Of a stretch of 64,000 nt of DNA, positions 27,308 through 34,493 are shown one piece after another. Source of the stretch: Rhodococcus pseudokoreensis (GTDB taxonomy: Bacteria; Actinomycetota; Actinomycetes; Mycobacteriales; Mycobacteriaceae); the NCBI RefSeq assembly GCF_017068395.1, contig NZ_CP070617.1, forward strand, positions 38,289 through 102,288. Reading direction: 5' to 3'. The number at the start of each line of letters is the position of its first letter. The stretch's first letter is position 1. A program made the position numbers and the translations under genes. Under the pieces are notes generated by a model. It worked only from the letters and a program-made list of their open reading frames with translations. It did no database searches and had not been told where the DNA came from.

Positions 27308-27760
27308 TCAGGTGGTCTCGGTTGAATCCTTGTCGTCGGAGTCATCGACAGTGATGTGGATATCGCCTGGTCGGAGCAATTTCAAGACGGGGCGGTCGAG
27401 GCCGAGCTTGGCACCGGACTGGGTGATGGATTCGCGGAGGTATGGATAGACGGACATCACTCCGACACGTTCGACGAACTCTGTGATGATCGCGTCGGAG
27501 ACTTCGATCGGCTCCCGGAGGGTGAAGACCGCAGAGGCGTCGGCGAGGTACTCGCCCCCTGAGCCGGAGACGGTTGCCCGGCATCGAACTTCCAAGAGTA
27601 GTTCTTCGCGGCGCAGCGCAATCTGGATGGAGAGTGGAGTTTCTTCCACGTCGGGTTTGCGCCGAGCGCCCGTTTCGAAGAACACGATATCGGTGAGCTC
27701 TGTCAGCTCGAGGAGCTCGCGGGCGTCGGCGACACTGCGAGGAGACGATGTTTCTGTCAT
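27308..27760 (-). CDS. SecB-like chaperone
   Basis: The protein has 150 residues. Its C-terminal half matches the SecB core pattern (AIITEFVERVGVMSVYPYLRESITQSGAKLGLDRPVLKLLRPGDI). The start ATG 27760 overlaps the stop of the upstream HTH gene (ATGA). Actinobacteria normally lack a general SecB; where present, SecB-like proteins usually serve toxin-antitoxin-chaperone (TAC) systems, protecting an unstable antitoxin. The order HicA-like, HTH protein, SecB-like fits a TAC operon. The function is inferred from family and context. Confidence 0.7.
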   Translation of the reverse strand: MTETSSPRSVADARELLELTELTDIVFFETGARRKPDVEETPLSIQIALRREELLLEVRCRATVSGSGGEYLADASAVFTLREPIEVSDAIITEFVERVGVMSVYPYLRESITQSGAKLGLDRPVLKLLRPGDIHITVDDSDDKDSTETT

Positions 27761-28353
27761 ACGGCTAGTGCATAGCTCGACTGAAAGCTGTCCCCGGCCC
27801 AGTCGCGACTGATTCCGACAACAGAGGGGGCGAACCCGACCTTTGCTTCGAGATGGCCGCTGATCGTCGGCGTCCTTCTCGGGGCGCCGACGAGTGCGGC
27901 GTCGATGCGGGCATGGTCGTCCATCGAGGGGAACTCGATGTCGTCGATCTCGTAGTCCTGTCGGCGGAGCCAGGCGACAACATCTCCCCACAACCATGCA
28001 CCGCCACCGACCAGGTTCACCGGCGCGGGAAAAGGATCCGATTGCATGCGGTCACCGCGCACCCAGTTTCCGACTGCTTGTCGCGACACGTCGGCTCGGT
28101 CGGCGATGTCCTGGCGGGTGACCAGGTCGGGGTACGACCGCACCACCGTGAGGCCGCACGACGACAGCACTTTCGCAGCGTCCAGCGCTGCGGTCACGGC
28201 GTCGTCCCCCTCGGCGGTTACGGTGGCGAGCGTCAAACCGCTGTGCGACTCCACCACGATGTCCAGGAGCTGCTCGACCGCCGCGATCCGGGTGTCACCG
28301 GGTCCGGAGACTTCTGGGGTCACGAAAATAAGCTCGAATTCGGTCGGGGGCAT
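27757..28353 (-). CDS. HTH protein, putative antitoxin of a TAC module
   Basis: The protein has 198 residues. A helix-turn-helix (VTRQDIADRADVSRQAVGNWVRG) lies near residues 98-120, after an N-terminal alpha/beta domain and before a WLWGDVVAWLRRQ segment typical of plasmid and TA-associated regulators. The C-terminal ~60 residues are poorly structured and hydrophobic in patches, which could be the chaperone-dependent region seen in TAC antitoxins. It lies 51 bases after the HicA-like gene and overlaps the SecB-like gene. The antitoxin role is inferred from gene order. Confidence 0.6.
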   Translation of the reverse strand: MPPTEFELIFVTPEVSGPGDTRIAAVEQLLDIVVESHSGLTLATVTAEGDDAVTAALDAAKVLSSCGLTVVRSYPDLVTRQDIADRADVSRQAVGNWVRGDRMQSDPFPAPVNLVGGGAWLWGDVVAWLRRQDYEIDDIEFPSMDDHARIDAALVGAPRRTPTISGHLEAKVGFAPSVVGISRDWAGDSFQSSYALAV

Positions 28354-28404
28354 GACCCCAGCTTCCTCATCCCCGGTGCTGTTGTCAACTGGAAACAGAG
28401 GTTG

Positions 28405-28671
28405 TTATTTCATCAGCTCGTGCCGGTCAGGGCATCGTGATGCGGAGCGTTTTATCCGTTTGGCCGCGTTTCCGGGGTTCTTGGAGGTCCCGGGGAGCGT
28501 GATGAAGTTCGCCCGGCCGTCCGTGCATGGGCAGTAGATCGCGTACTTGTGCCCCTGTTCCCGCAGTCGCCAGCCCTTGTTCTTCACGAGGTCCTCCACC
28601 ACGGCGTAGACCTCGTTGTCCAGCGACTTCCGGGCATCCTTGAGGCTGACTTCGTCCCACGACTCACCCAT
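28405..28671 (-). CDS. HicA-like toxin
   Basis: This 88-residue protein has the HicA-type pattern KNKGWRLREQGHKYAIYCPC followed by ITLPGTSKNPGNAAKRIKR. HicA toxins have a double-stranded RNA-binding-like fold with a catalytic histidine in a Gly-His context, seen here near residue 42, and cleave mRNA. The two Cys of the CPC motif are unusual for classical HicA. It is the first gene of the - strand TAC-like trio. The upstream gap 28672-28891 probably holds the promoter, but no clear boxes were seen. Confidence 0.6.
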   Translation of the reverse strand: MGESWDEVSLKDARKSLDNEVYAVVEDLVKNKGWRLREQGHKYAIYCPCTDGRANFITLPGTSKNPGNAAKRIKRSASRCPDRHELMK

Positions 28672-28891
28672 TCTCTGGCCTCGGGCATGTGGCGTGCCTG
28701 GACGTGCCCGTACCGGGATCGGTGTTGATCGGAACCCTCCAACGTCGTCGCGGCCGCGGCTCGGCCAGGAAACGGACTATCCAGACCTGGACTGCGCGAA
28801 TAGTTTAGTGCTCCACACCGTCACAGAGCGTTTCTGTCGGGCCCGGCAGTAGTGACAGGTCGACCGGTGCGTGACGATTTCCCGTCGACGT

Positions 28892-29866
28892 TCAGATGTG
28901 GTTGGGGCACAACGGATCGGGTGTCATCACCCATCCGTGTCGTTTGAACCAGTCCCTGACCGGAACCGGGAGTTCGCCGGTCCCGGGCCCGGTGCCGGTG
29001 CCGGTTCCGGTGACCAGCGGACCGTCGCCGCACCGGGAGCAGCTAATCACCAGGACGTGGCTGTGCGGTTGGCAGCGGGCACAGTGTCGCGCCTCGCGGA
29101 CGCGTCCGCGGTCGTCGAGGTGCAGCCAGACGGTGGCGAGGTCGGCGCGGTGCGGGACGAGGTCGCGGCGGGCGGACGGCTCGTATCCACAGGTTGGACA
29201 GGCCGACGATCCGGCCGCCGGTAAGGTCGCCGCCGGAGCCGTCGACGGTGACGGCTTTTCCTCGGCCAGGGCCGTTTCTGCGGTGAGCCTCTCCGGCGGA
29301 CGGGACGGGAGGTGCCGGTAGAGGGTGGAGCGGGTCAGCCCGGTCTTGGCGGTGATCTCGGCGATGGTGGCCCCGCCGTCCCGCAACTGGATGGCGTAGG
29401 CGAGCTGGGCATCGGTGACCACGCTGGGCCGACCGACACGACGACCCTTCTCGGCGGCCACCGTGCGGGCGTGGGCGGCCCGCTCGACCGCATAGGTGCG
29501 TTCCATCTGCCCGAACAACGCCAGCAGCACCACCGCCAACTGGCCCATCGGGTCGTCCGGATTCGTCGAGTCGATCCGGACCGGGTCGGCCAGATTGCGA
29601 AATCCGATGCCGCGCTGGTGCAGGTCGTGGATCAGATTCAGGGTGTCGCGGACGGTGCGGCCGAGCCGGTCGAGGGTGTGCACCACGATCACATCGCCGC
29701 CGCGGGCGTACCCGAGCAGCGCCTGCAACCCGGGCCGTTCGGTGGTGGCCCCGGACTTCTTGTCCACGTAGATGTGCGCCTGCTCGATACCCGCCTTGGT
29801 GAGGGCGTCGATCTGCCGCGCGAGGTCCTGCTTGCTCGTCGACACCCGCGCGTATCCCAACTCCAT
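28892..29866 (-). CDS. Tn3-family serine resolvase with C-terminal zinc-ribbon region
   Basis: The protein has 324 residues from ATG 29866. The catalytic domain starts MELGYARVSTSKQDL with the nucleophilic Ser in YARVST, followed by VVHTLDRLGRTVRDTLNL, GQMERTYAVERA and KGRRVGRPSVVTDAQ with a resolvase-type helix-turn-helix (ATIAEITAKTGLTRSTLYRHL). The ~130-residue C-terminal extension has Cys pairs (CPTCGYE, CARC, CSRCG, CPNH), so it may bind zinc. It probably resolves cointegrates of the neighbouring transposon, like TniR, or serves plasmid multimer resolution. The Cys-rich extension is uncommon. Confidence 0.82.
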   Translation of the reverse strand: MELGYARVSTSKQDLARQIDALTKAGIEQAHIYVDKKSGATTERPGLQALLGYARGGDVIVVHTLDRLGRTVRDTLNLIHDLHQRGIGFRNLADPVRIDSTNPDDPMGQLAVVLLALFGQMERTYAVERAAHARTVAAEKGRRVGRPSVVTDAQLAYAIQLRDGGATIAEITAKTGLTRSTLYRHLPSRPPERLTAETALAEEKPSPSTAPAATLPAAGSSACPTCGYEPSARRDLVPHRADLATVWLHLDDRGRVREARHCARCQPHSHVLVISCSRCGDGPLVTGTGTGTGPGTGELPVPVRDWFKRHGWVMTPDPLCPNHI

Positions 29867-30002
29867 TTCTGGGAGCGTACCGAAAGTCAGGTCTGTACGA
29901 CTGTTGTGACACGAAATTGTGGAACTAACTTTTGAGACGCTTCGAGCTGGGTGTTTCTGGTATTCGGGTGCGGGTCTGGAGAGCGTCTCAATTCCAGGAC
30001 GC

Positions 30003-30039
30003 CTGCTGGGGCTGTTCACCTTGGCAACAGCCCCAGCAG
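30003..30039. terminator. perfect 14-bp hairpin
   Basis: CTGCTGGGGCTGTT (30003-30016) pairs perfectly with AACAGCCCCAGCAG (30026-30039) around a 9-base loop. The TCGAAAAT that follows is not U-rich. No intact + strand gene precedes it, so it may be the terminator of a gene lost when the transposon inserted. Confidence 0.6.
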
Positions 30040-30318
30040 TCGAAAATACCCGTTGTGCGACCGAAACTCACTGACGCGAACCGAACACCCCGAACGCCAG
30101 GACGACAATCGTGATGACCCCGGGGCGCTCGTACTTCGGAGCTGGTCGTCGTCATCGCTTTCGGCAGAACCCTTGCAGCGTGCAGTGTTGTCTGAAGTTC
30201 GGTTCAAGAATTCATTTCGTTTCAGGACATTTCGGGACCTGCGAACAACGGTGATTGGAGTAGTTGTTCACACGGGCTTCCTTGCACCACGCGCATTGAC
30301 AAGTGCATGCCATCGATC

Positions 30319-30582
30319 TCACCTCCTCTCGAACGAGATCGGTGCGGAATCTACCCCAGCGGTGACTTCGTGTTGCGTCAGCCAATCCTCAAGGGCAGGT
30401 TCACTGTAGATTAAGCGCCTCACCGGAGCATGTCTTTCGTTCGACGAGAGTTGACGCCACGCTATCGGCAGGGGTGGGAATGGGATGAGTGTTGAAATCG
30501 GAGCAGGCTGATCATCACACGAAGTGTGTACCGGCAGTTCAGATGTGATCCAGGCGTCAAATAGAACACGTTCCATGCTCAT
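30319..30582 (-). CDS. doubtful small protein
   Basis: This 87-residue frame has no recognisable motif. The C-terminal half (RRLIYSEPALEDWLTQHEVTAG) looks protein-like, while the rest does not. No good ribosome site was seen. It may be a remnant or not a gene at all. Confidence 0.25.
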   Translation of the reverse strand: MSMERVLFDAWITSELPVHTSCDDQPAPISTLIPFPPLPIAWRQLSSNERHAPVRRLIYSEPALEDWLTQHEVTAGVDSAPISFERR

Positions 30583-30886
30583 GTCATCGTTGATGTGAGA
30601 ACCGGTGACTTGCCTGTAAATACCGCGGTTGACGGTCCTGAATCTGTAGATCTTTGTGACGATGGCGGATCACCTGCGCGGTGGGCCTATATCTGATCAA
30701 GATCAACAACGCAATAGGATTCTGTTGCATCGCCTTTGAGGACACGCTTCTGATCCAGACGGAAACCTCCACTCGTGTGGCGGTTTAGTTCGCACATCAC
30801 TGTGGATCGCTTCCCGTTCGAGTTGCTGTCTCGAACGGTCGGCGTTGTTGGTTCGAAACAGACAGAAAAAGTGGAGGAGATGGCAG

Positions 30887-31282
30887 ATGGAAGTTTTCGT
30901 GGTGATCGTTGTTGTGATTGTCGCGGCCCTGATCTTGCAGTTGTGGTTGAGCAGCCAGGCGAAACGGCAGGAAGAGGTGCATGTCAAGGCTAGGCCTCAT
31001 GATGTATTGGAGGCTGTGCAGTCGCATTTCAAGTCGATGTGGTGGCGTCCGGTACATGGGCGTGGTGCCTTGAACTTTCAGTCCAAGGGGTTCGGGGTGG
31101 GATCGTGGGGGATGGATAACCCGGTGATCTCGATCGATATCTCCGAAATGGACAACGGCAATACCACCGTCGAGGCGTGGATGTCGTCATGGTCGTCGCG
31201 GATGGGCATCGTCGCCTCGTGTGACCGTGTCTATTTCAAGCGACGCAAATTGCTCAAGTCGCTCGAAGAGATGGGCGTCTGA
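30887..31282 (+). CDS. small membrane-anchored protein heading the chaperone/FtsK operon
   Basis: The protein has 131 residues from ATG 30887, with ribosome site GTGGAGGAGA. One N-terminal transmembrane helix (VFVVIVVVIVAALILQLWL) is followed by a soluble ~105-residue domain rich in Trp and Met (SMWWRPVHGRGALNFQ, SWGMDNPVISIDI, VEAWMSSWSS). I do not recognise the domain. It ends four bases before the Hsp70 start and is therefore probably part of the same operon, perhaps as a membrane anchor or receptor. Confidence 0.6.
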   Translation: MEVFVVIVVVIVAALILQLWLSSQAKRQEEVHVKARPHDVLEAVQSHFKSMWWRPVHGRGALNFQSKGFGVGSWGMDNPVISIDISEMDNGNTTVEAWMSSWSSRMGIVASCDRVYFKRRKLLKSLEEMGV

Positions 31283-31286
31283 CGAG

Positions 31287-32819
31287 ATGGTCGACGTAGT
31301 GGGGATCGACCTGGGCACCACCTATTCGGCGGTCGCGGTGATGCGACCGACCGGGATACCCGAGGTGCTGCTCAACAGCGAGGGTGAAGACATCATGCCG
31401 TCGGTGGTGATGTTCCAGGAGATCGATGGCAAGGATGAGCCACTGGTCGGGTCGATGGCCAAGCATGCCGCCGCGAGCGCTCCCCACGAGGTCGTCGAGT
31501 TCGTCAAGCGCAGCATGGGGGACGCGGCCTGGCGATTCGAGACCTCGGCCGGCGCGAGCCTGCGTGCGGAGGAAGTCTCGGCGGTCATCTTGCGTCGGTT
31601 GAAGGCCGACGCAGAACTAGCACTGGGAACACCGGTCACGGATGCGGTCATCACGGTGCCCGCGTACTTCGACGACGCTCGTCGCAGGGCAACCAAGGAC
31701 GCCGGGGAGATCGCTGGACTGAACGTGTTGAGGGTCCTCAATGAACCGACCGCGGCGGCATTGTCGTTCGGATTGGACTCGTCTGCGGACGGAACCGTCC
31801 TCGTCTACGACCTCGGTGGCGGAACCTTCGACGTCACCGTGATGCGGATCGGGGCGGGCATGTTCGAGGTTCTTGCCACCGACGGGGATCGCAATCTGGG
31901 GGGATTCGACTTCGATAACCGGTTGATGGTCCACTTGGCCGAGCAGATTCAGGACCAGGGCGGACCTGATGTTCTCGAGGACGAGATGCAGACGGCGGCG
32001 TTGCGCGAGAAGGCCGAGATGGCCAAACGAAGTCTGACCACGGTGGCTTCGACCATGGTCGTAGTCAGTGACAGCGGGCGTTCGTATCGGGTGCAGATCG
32101 ACCGGTCGAGCTTCGAAACGCTGACCTCCGATTTGCTGCGGCGGACCGCAGATCTGACCGAGTCGGTGCTCGAAGAAGCGGAGCTAGGTTGGGCGGCAAT
32201 CGATCATGTGTTGCTGGTCGGCGGGTCGACGCGGATGCCAATGGTACGACAGTTGGTCGAGAAGCTGTCCGGGCGGACACCGGACAAGAGCGTTCACCCT
32301 GATCAGGCGGTAGCGCTGGGTGCGGCTATTCAGGCGGCGGTCGAAGCCTCGGTCCAGATGGGGCAGGAACTCGATGTTTACGACGGAAAACCCCTCGAGG
32401 TGCTGGATGTGACCTCACAAGCACTCGGCACGCTGTCCCTGGACGGCACCGGAGGTAAGACGGTCAACAACATCCTCATTCCGCGGAACACGAAGATCCC
32501 GGCCAAACACGCCGAAGACTTTTTCACCGCCTCTGAGCAACAGACCGCGGTGCGGGTCGAAGTGACACAAGGCGACGACATCGACCCCGAGTACGTCGTG
32601 GTCATCGGGGAGAAAGTGCTGCCCATCCCGCCGTACCCGAAGGGAGCGCCGATCCGGATCTCGTATGCCTACGACATCGATCAGACCGTGTTCGTCGAAG
32701 TGACGGACCTGACGACGAACACCTTGCTGGGGACCTTCGACATCGATCGGATCGCCAACATGAGCGACGACGACGTTGCCACCGCGAAGGACCGTATTTC
32801 GCGGCTGACGGTGTCCTGA
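31287..32819 (+). CDS. Hsp70/DnaK-like chaperone, short form
   Basis: The protein has 510 residues from ATG 31287. The nucleotide-binding domain is intact: VVGIDLGTTYSAVAV (phosphate 1), VPAYFDDARRRATKDAGEIAGL, LNEPTAAALSFGL, VYDLGGGTFDVTV (phosphate 2) and LLVGGSTRMPMV. A substrate-binding beta domain follows (LEVLDVTSQALGTL..IPRNTKIPAKHAEDF..TQGDD), but the helical lid is nearly absent; canonical DnaK has ~620 residues. Lid-less Hsp70s are often specialised for one client. Its own J-protein and GrpE follow, so this is a dedicated cycle rather than housekeeping DnaK. Confidence 0.88.
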   Translation: MVDVVGIDLGTTYSAVAVMRPTGIPEVLLNSEGEDIMPSVVMFQEIDGKDEPLVGSMAKHAAASAPHEVVEFVKRSMGDAAWRFETSAGASLRAEEVSAVILRRLKADAELALGTPVTDAVITVPAYFDDARRRATKDAGEIAGLNVLRVLNEPTAAALSFGLDSSADGTVLVYDLGGGTFDVTVMRIGAGMFEVLATDGDRNLGGFDFDNRLMVHLAEQIQDQGGPDVLEDEMQTAALREKAEMAKRSLTTVASTMVVVSDSGRSYRVQIDRSSFETLTSDLLRRTADLTESVLEEAELGWAAIDHVLLVGGSTRMPMVRQLVEKLSGRTPDKSVHPDQAVALGAAIQAAVEASVQMGQELDVYDGKPLEVLDVTSQALGTLSLDGTGGKTVNNILIPRNTKIPAKHAEDFFTASEQQTAVRVEVTQGDDIDPEYVVVIGEKVLPIPPYPKGAPIRISYAYDIDQTVFVEVTDLTTNTLLGTFDIDRIANMSDDDVATAKDRISRLTVS

Positions 32820-32865
32820 GCACACCGCTGCGCTGGACCGGTTCGACTACGAGAAAGACCACCAC

Positions 32866-33975
32866 ATGGACCTGATCGACTATTACGAACTTCTCGACGT
32901 CCCCCGGACCGCCGAAGCGGAGAGCGTGAAGACAGCGATCCGCAATCAGCGCAAGGACTGGACCCGCAAACAGAATCATCCGAACCCGGACGTGCGCTCA
33001 CGGGCAGAGAAACGTATCCACACCATCTCGGAAGCCGAAACGATCCTGCTCGACCCGGGGCGGCGCCGCGAGTACGACCAAAAGCTCGCGGCCCGGGTCG
33101 CCGAGCCATCGCACCCGCCCGCCGGCGGTGCGCCGGGACGAGACTGGGTGGCAGTCGCCCAGGGGTACCTCGACAGCGGCAACGCGGTGCAGGCCCATCT
33201 TGCCGGAACGGAGGCAACCAACCAGAATTCGGGCAATCCCGATGGTTGGTATGTGCGAGCCCAGGCATCGCTCGAACTGGAGAACCGGGCAAACGCCGAG
33301 TTCGAAATCAGTGAGGCCCTCCGGTTGTCGCCGAACAACCCCGAGTATCACTGTGTCCTCGGCGATATCTACCTCGACGCCGATCAATACGATCGGGCGC
33401 GGAGCTCCTACGAACGCGCCCAATCACTGGAGCCGTCCAACCCGTTTCACGCGGTGGGTATCGCCGATACTTACTATCGCGCGCACCGCCCCGATCTCGC
33501 GCTGCCGATCCTCGAGAAGACTGTCGAGGATCATCCGACGATCATGGGGATCAAGGACGCACTGGCCGCCGTCGTCATCAGTGCGGCAGCAAGCCAGTGG
33601 AGCCAACACGCCGATGATACGGCGACGATTACCAACGAAGCCCAGCTCGAGGTCGGGAAGAAGGCACTGCAACGCATTTCCCAGCTCGGTATCACCGACA
33701 CCGAGACATTGGCCGACATCGAGACGTTCCGGAAGGTCGTCGTCGACGCCGAACAGGTCAAGTGGTTCAGCTCCGACAGTCTGGCGGGGTACGGCTTGAC
33801 GGTACTCGTCGCCGCGATCACCTTGTTCGTCGCCAGTGGCCTCATCTCCTTCTTAGCCTTCGTCGTGCTGATAGGGATCGTTGCGCTGTACGTGTATCGG
33901 CACCGCATGCCCGACTGGAAGTGGCGGCAGCGGAAACTACCGGCCAATGTCACCCGCACGGGGGCCCAAGTATGA
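32866..33975 (+). CDS. J-domain/TPR membrane protein with HPN instead of HPD
   Basis: The protein has 369 residues from ATG 32866. The N-terminal ~70 residues are a J domain (YYELLDVPRTAEAESVKTAIRNQRKDW ... EAETILLDPGRRREYD). The invariant HPD tripeptide that stimulates Hsp70 is HPN here (KQNHPNPDV). TPR-like helical pairs occupy about residues 85-225, and two hydrophobic helices near 305-345 anchor the C-terminus, ending in a basic tail. The stop overlaps the GrpE start (ATGA). The J-protein would tether the Hsp70 to the membrane and bind clients through TPRs; the altered motif suggests weakened or altered ATPase stimulation. Confidence 0.8.
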   Translation: MDLIDYYELLDVPRTAEAESVKTAIRNQRKDWTRKQNHPNPDVRSRAEKRIHTISEAETILLDPGRRREYDQKLAARVAEPSHPPAGGAPGRDWVAVAQGYLDSGNAVQAHLAGTEATNQNSGNPDGWYVRAQASLELENRANAEFEISEALRLSPNNPEYHCVLGDIYLDADQYDRARSSYERAQSLEPSNPFHAVGIADTYYRAHRPDLALPILEKTVEDHPTIMGIKDALAAVVISAAASQWSQHADDTATITNEAQLEVGKKALQRISQLGITDTETLADIETFRKVVVDAEQVKWFSSDSLAGYGLTVLVAAITLFVASGLISFLAFVVLIGIVALYVYRHRMPDWKWRQRKLPANVTRTGAQV

Positions 33976-34493
33976 GCGGCGCGGCCACCGACGACCTCGC
34001 CGGTCTGCGTGCCGCCGTCGAGGGATTGAGCACCGAAGTCGCACAACTGCGGGACCTGTTTGTCCGCCGACTCATGGACGACAAGCTCCGAGCCGGATTG
34101 TTCGACACGCTGCAGGAGGAGCTGCGCAGCTCACGGGAAATTCTCACCGCCCGCGCCCAGGACGGGTTGGTCAAAGAGATGCTGCTGGTGGTCGATCGAC
34201 TCCTCACTGCCGGCAACAGTCAGTACCAAGACCTGCAGGAACTGGCGCTGTCGGGGGCAGACGAAATTCTGGAGTCACTGTGGCGCAGGGGAATCGAACA
34301 GGTTCCCGCAGCGGGACCGCTCGACCCGAGGGTGCATGAGGTCGTCGCAACCATCGTGTCCGAGCGTGCGTCCGAAGTTGGCACCATTGCGGTAGTCAAC
34401 CGTCACGGCTACCTGTGTGGGGAGCGTCTGCTCCGTCCAGCCCAGGTCACCGTTGTGATCGCCGCGGACACCGGGGAAATCGGTGACAACTGA
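33972..34493 (+). CDS. grpE: GrpE-like nucleotide exchange factor
   Basis: The protein has 173 residues from ATG 33972. An N-terminal coiled-coil region (LRAAVEGLSTEVAQLRDLFVRRLMDDK) is followed by a four-helix part and the GrpE beta-wing signature DPRVHEVVATI...GTIAVVNRHGYLCGERLLRPAQVTV. GrpE releases ADP from Hsp70. It is translationally coupled to the J-protein and overlaps the next gene, so all three chaperone parts are made together and probably act on the FtsK-like partner or its substrate. Confidence 0.8.
   Translation: MSGAATDDLAGLRAAVEGLSTEVAQLRDLFVRRLMDDKLRAGLFDTLQEELRSSREILTARAQDGLVKEMLLVVDRLLTAGNSQYQDLQELALSGADEILESLWRRGIEQVPAAGPLDPRVHEVVATIVSERASEVGTIAVVNRHGYLCGERLLRPAQVTVVIAADTGEIGDN

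Larger units (their letters stand above)
29867..30886. other. 1-kb AT-richer interval without a convincing gene
   Basis: This interval is visibly richer in A/T than its neighbours and has only short open frames. It contains the 14-base-pair hairpin at 30003-30039 and one possible small gene at 30319-30582. The resolvase recombination site or a transposon end may lie here or in the 28.7-kb gap. The end before 30887 has GTGGAGGAGA, the ribosome site of the next operon. Confidence 0.5.
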
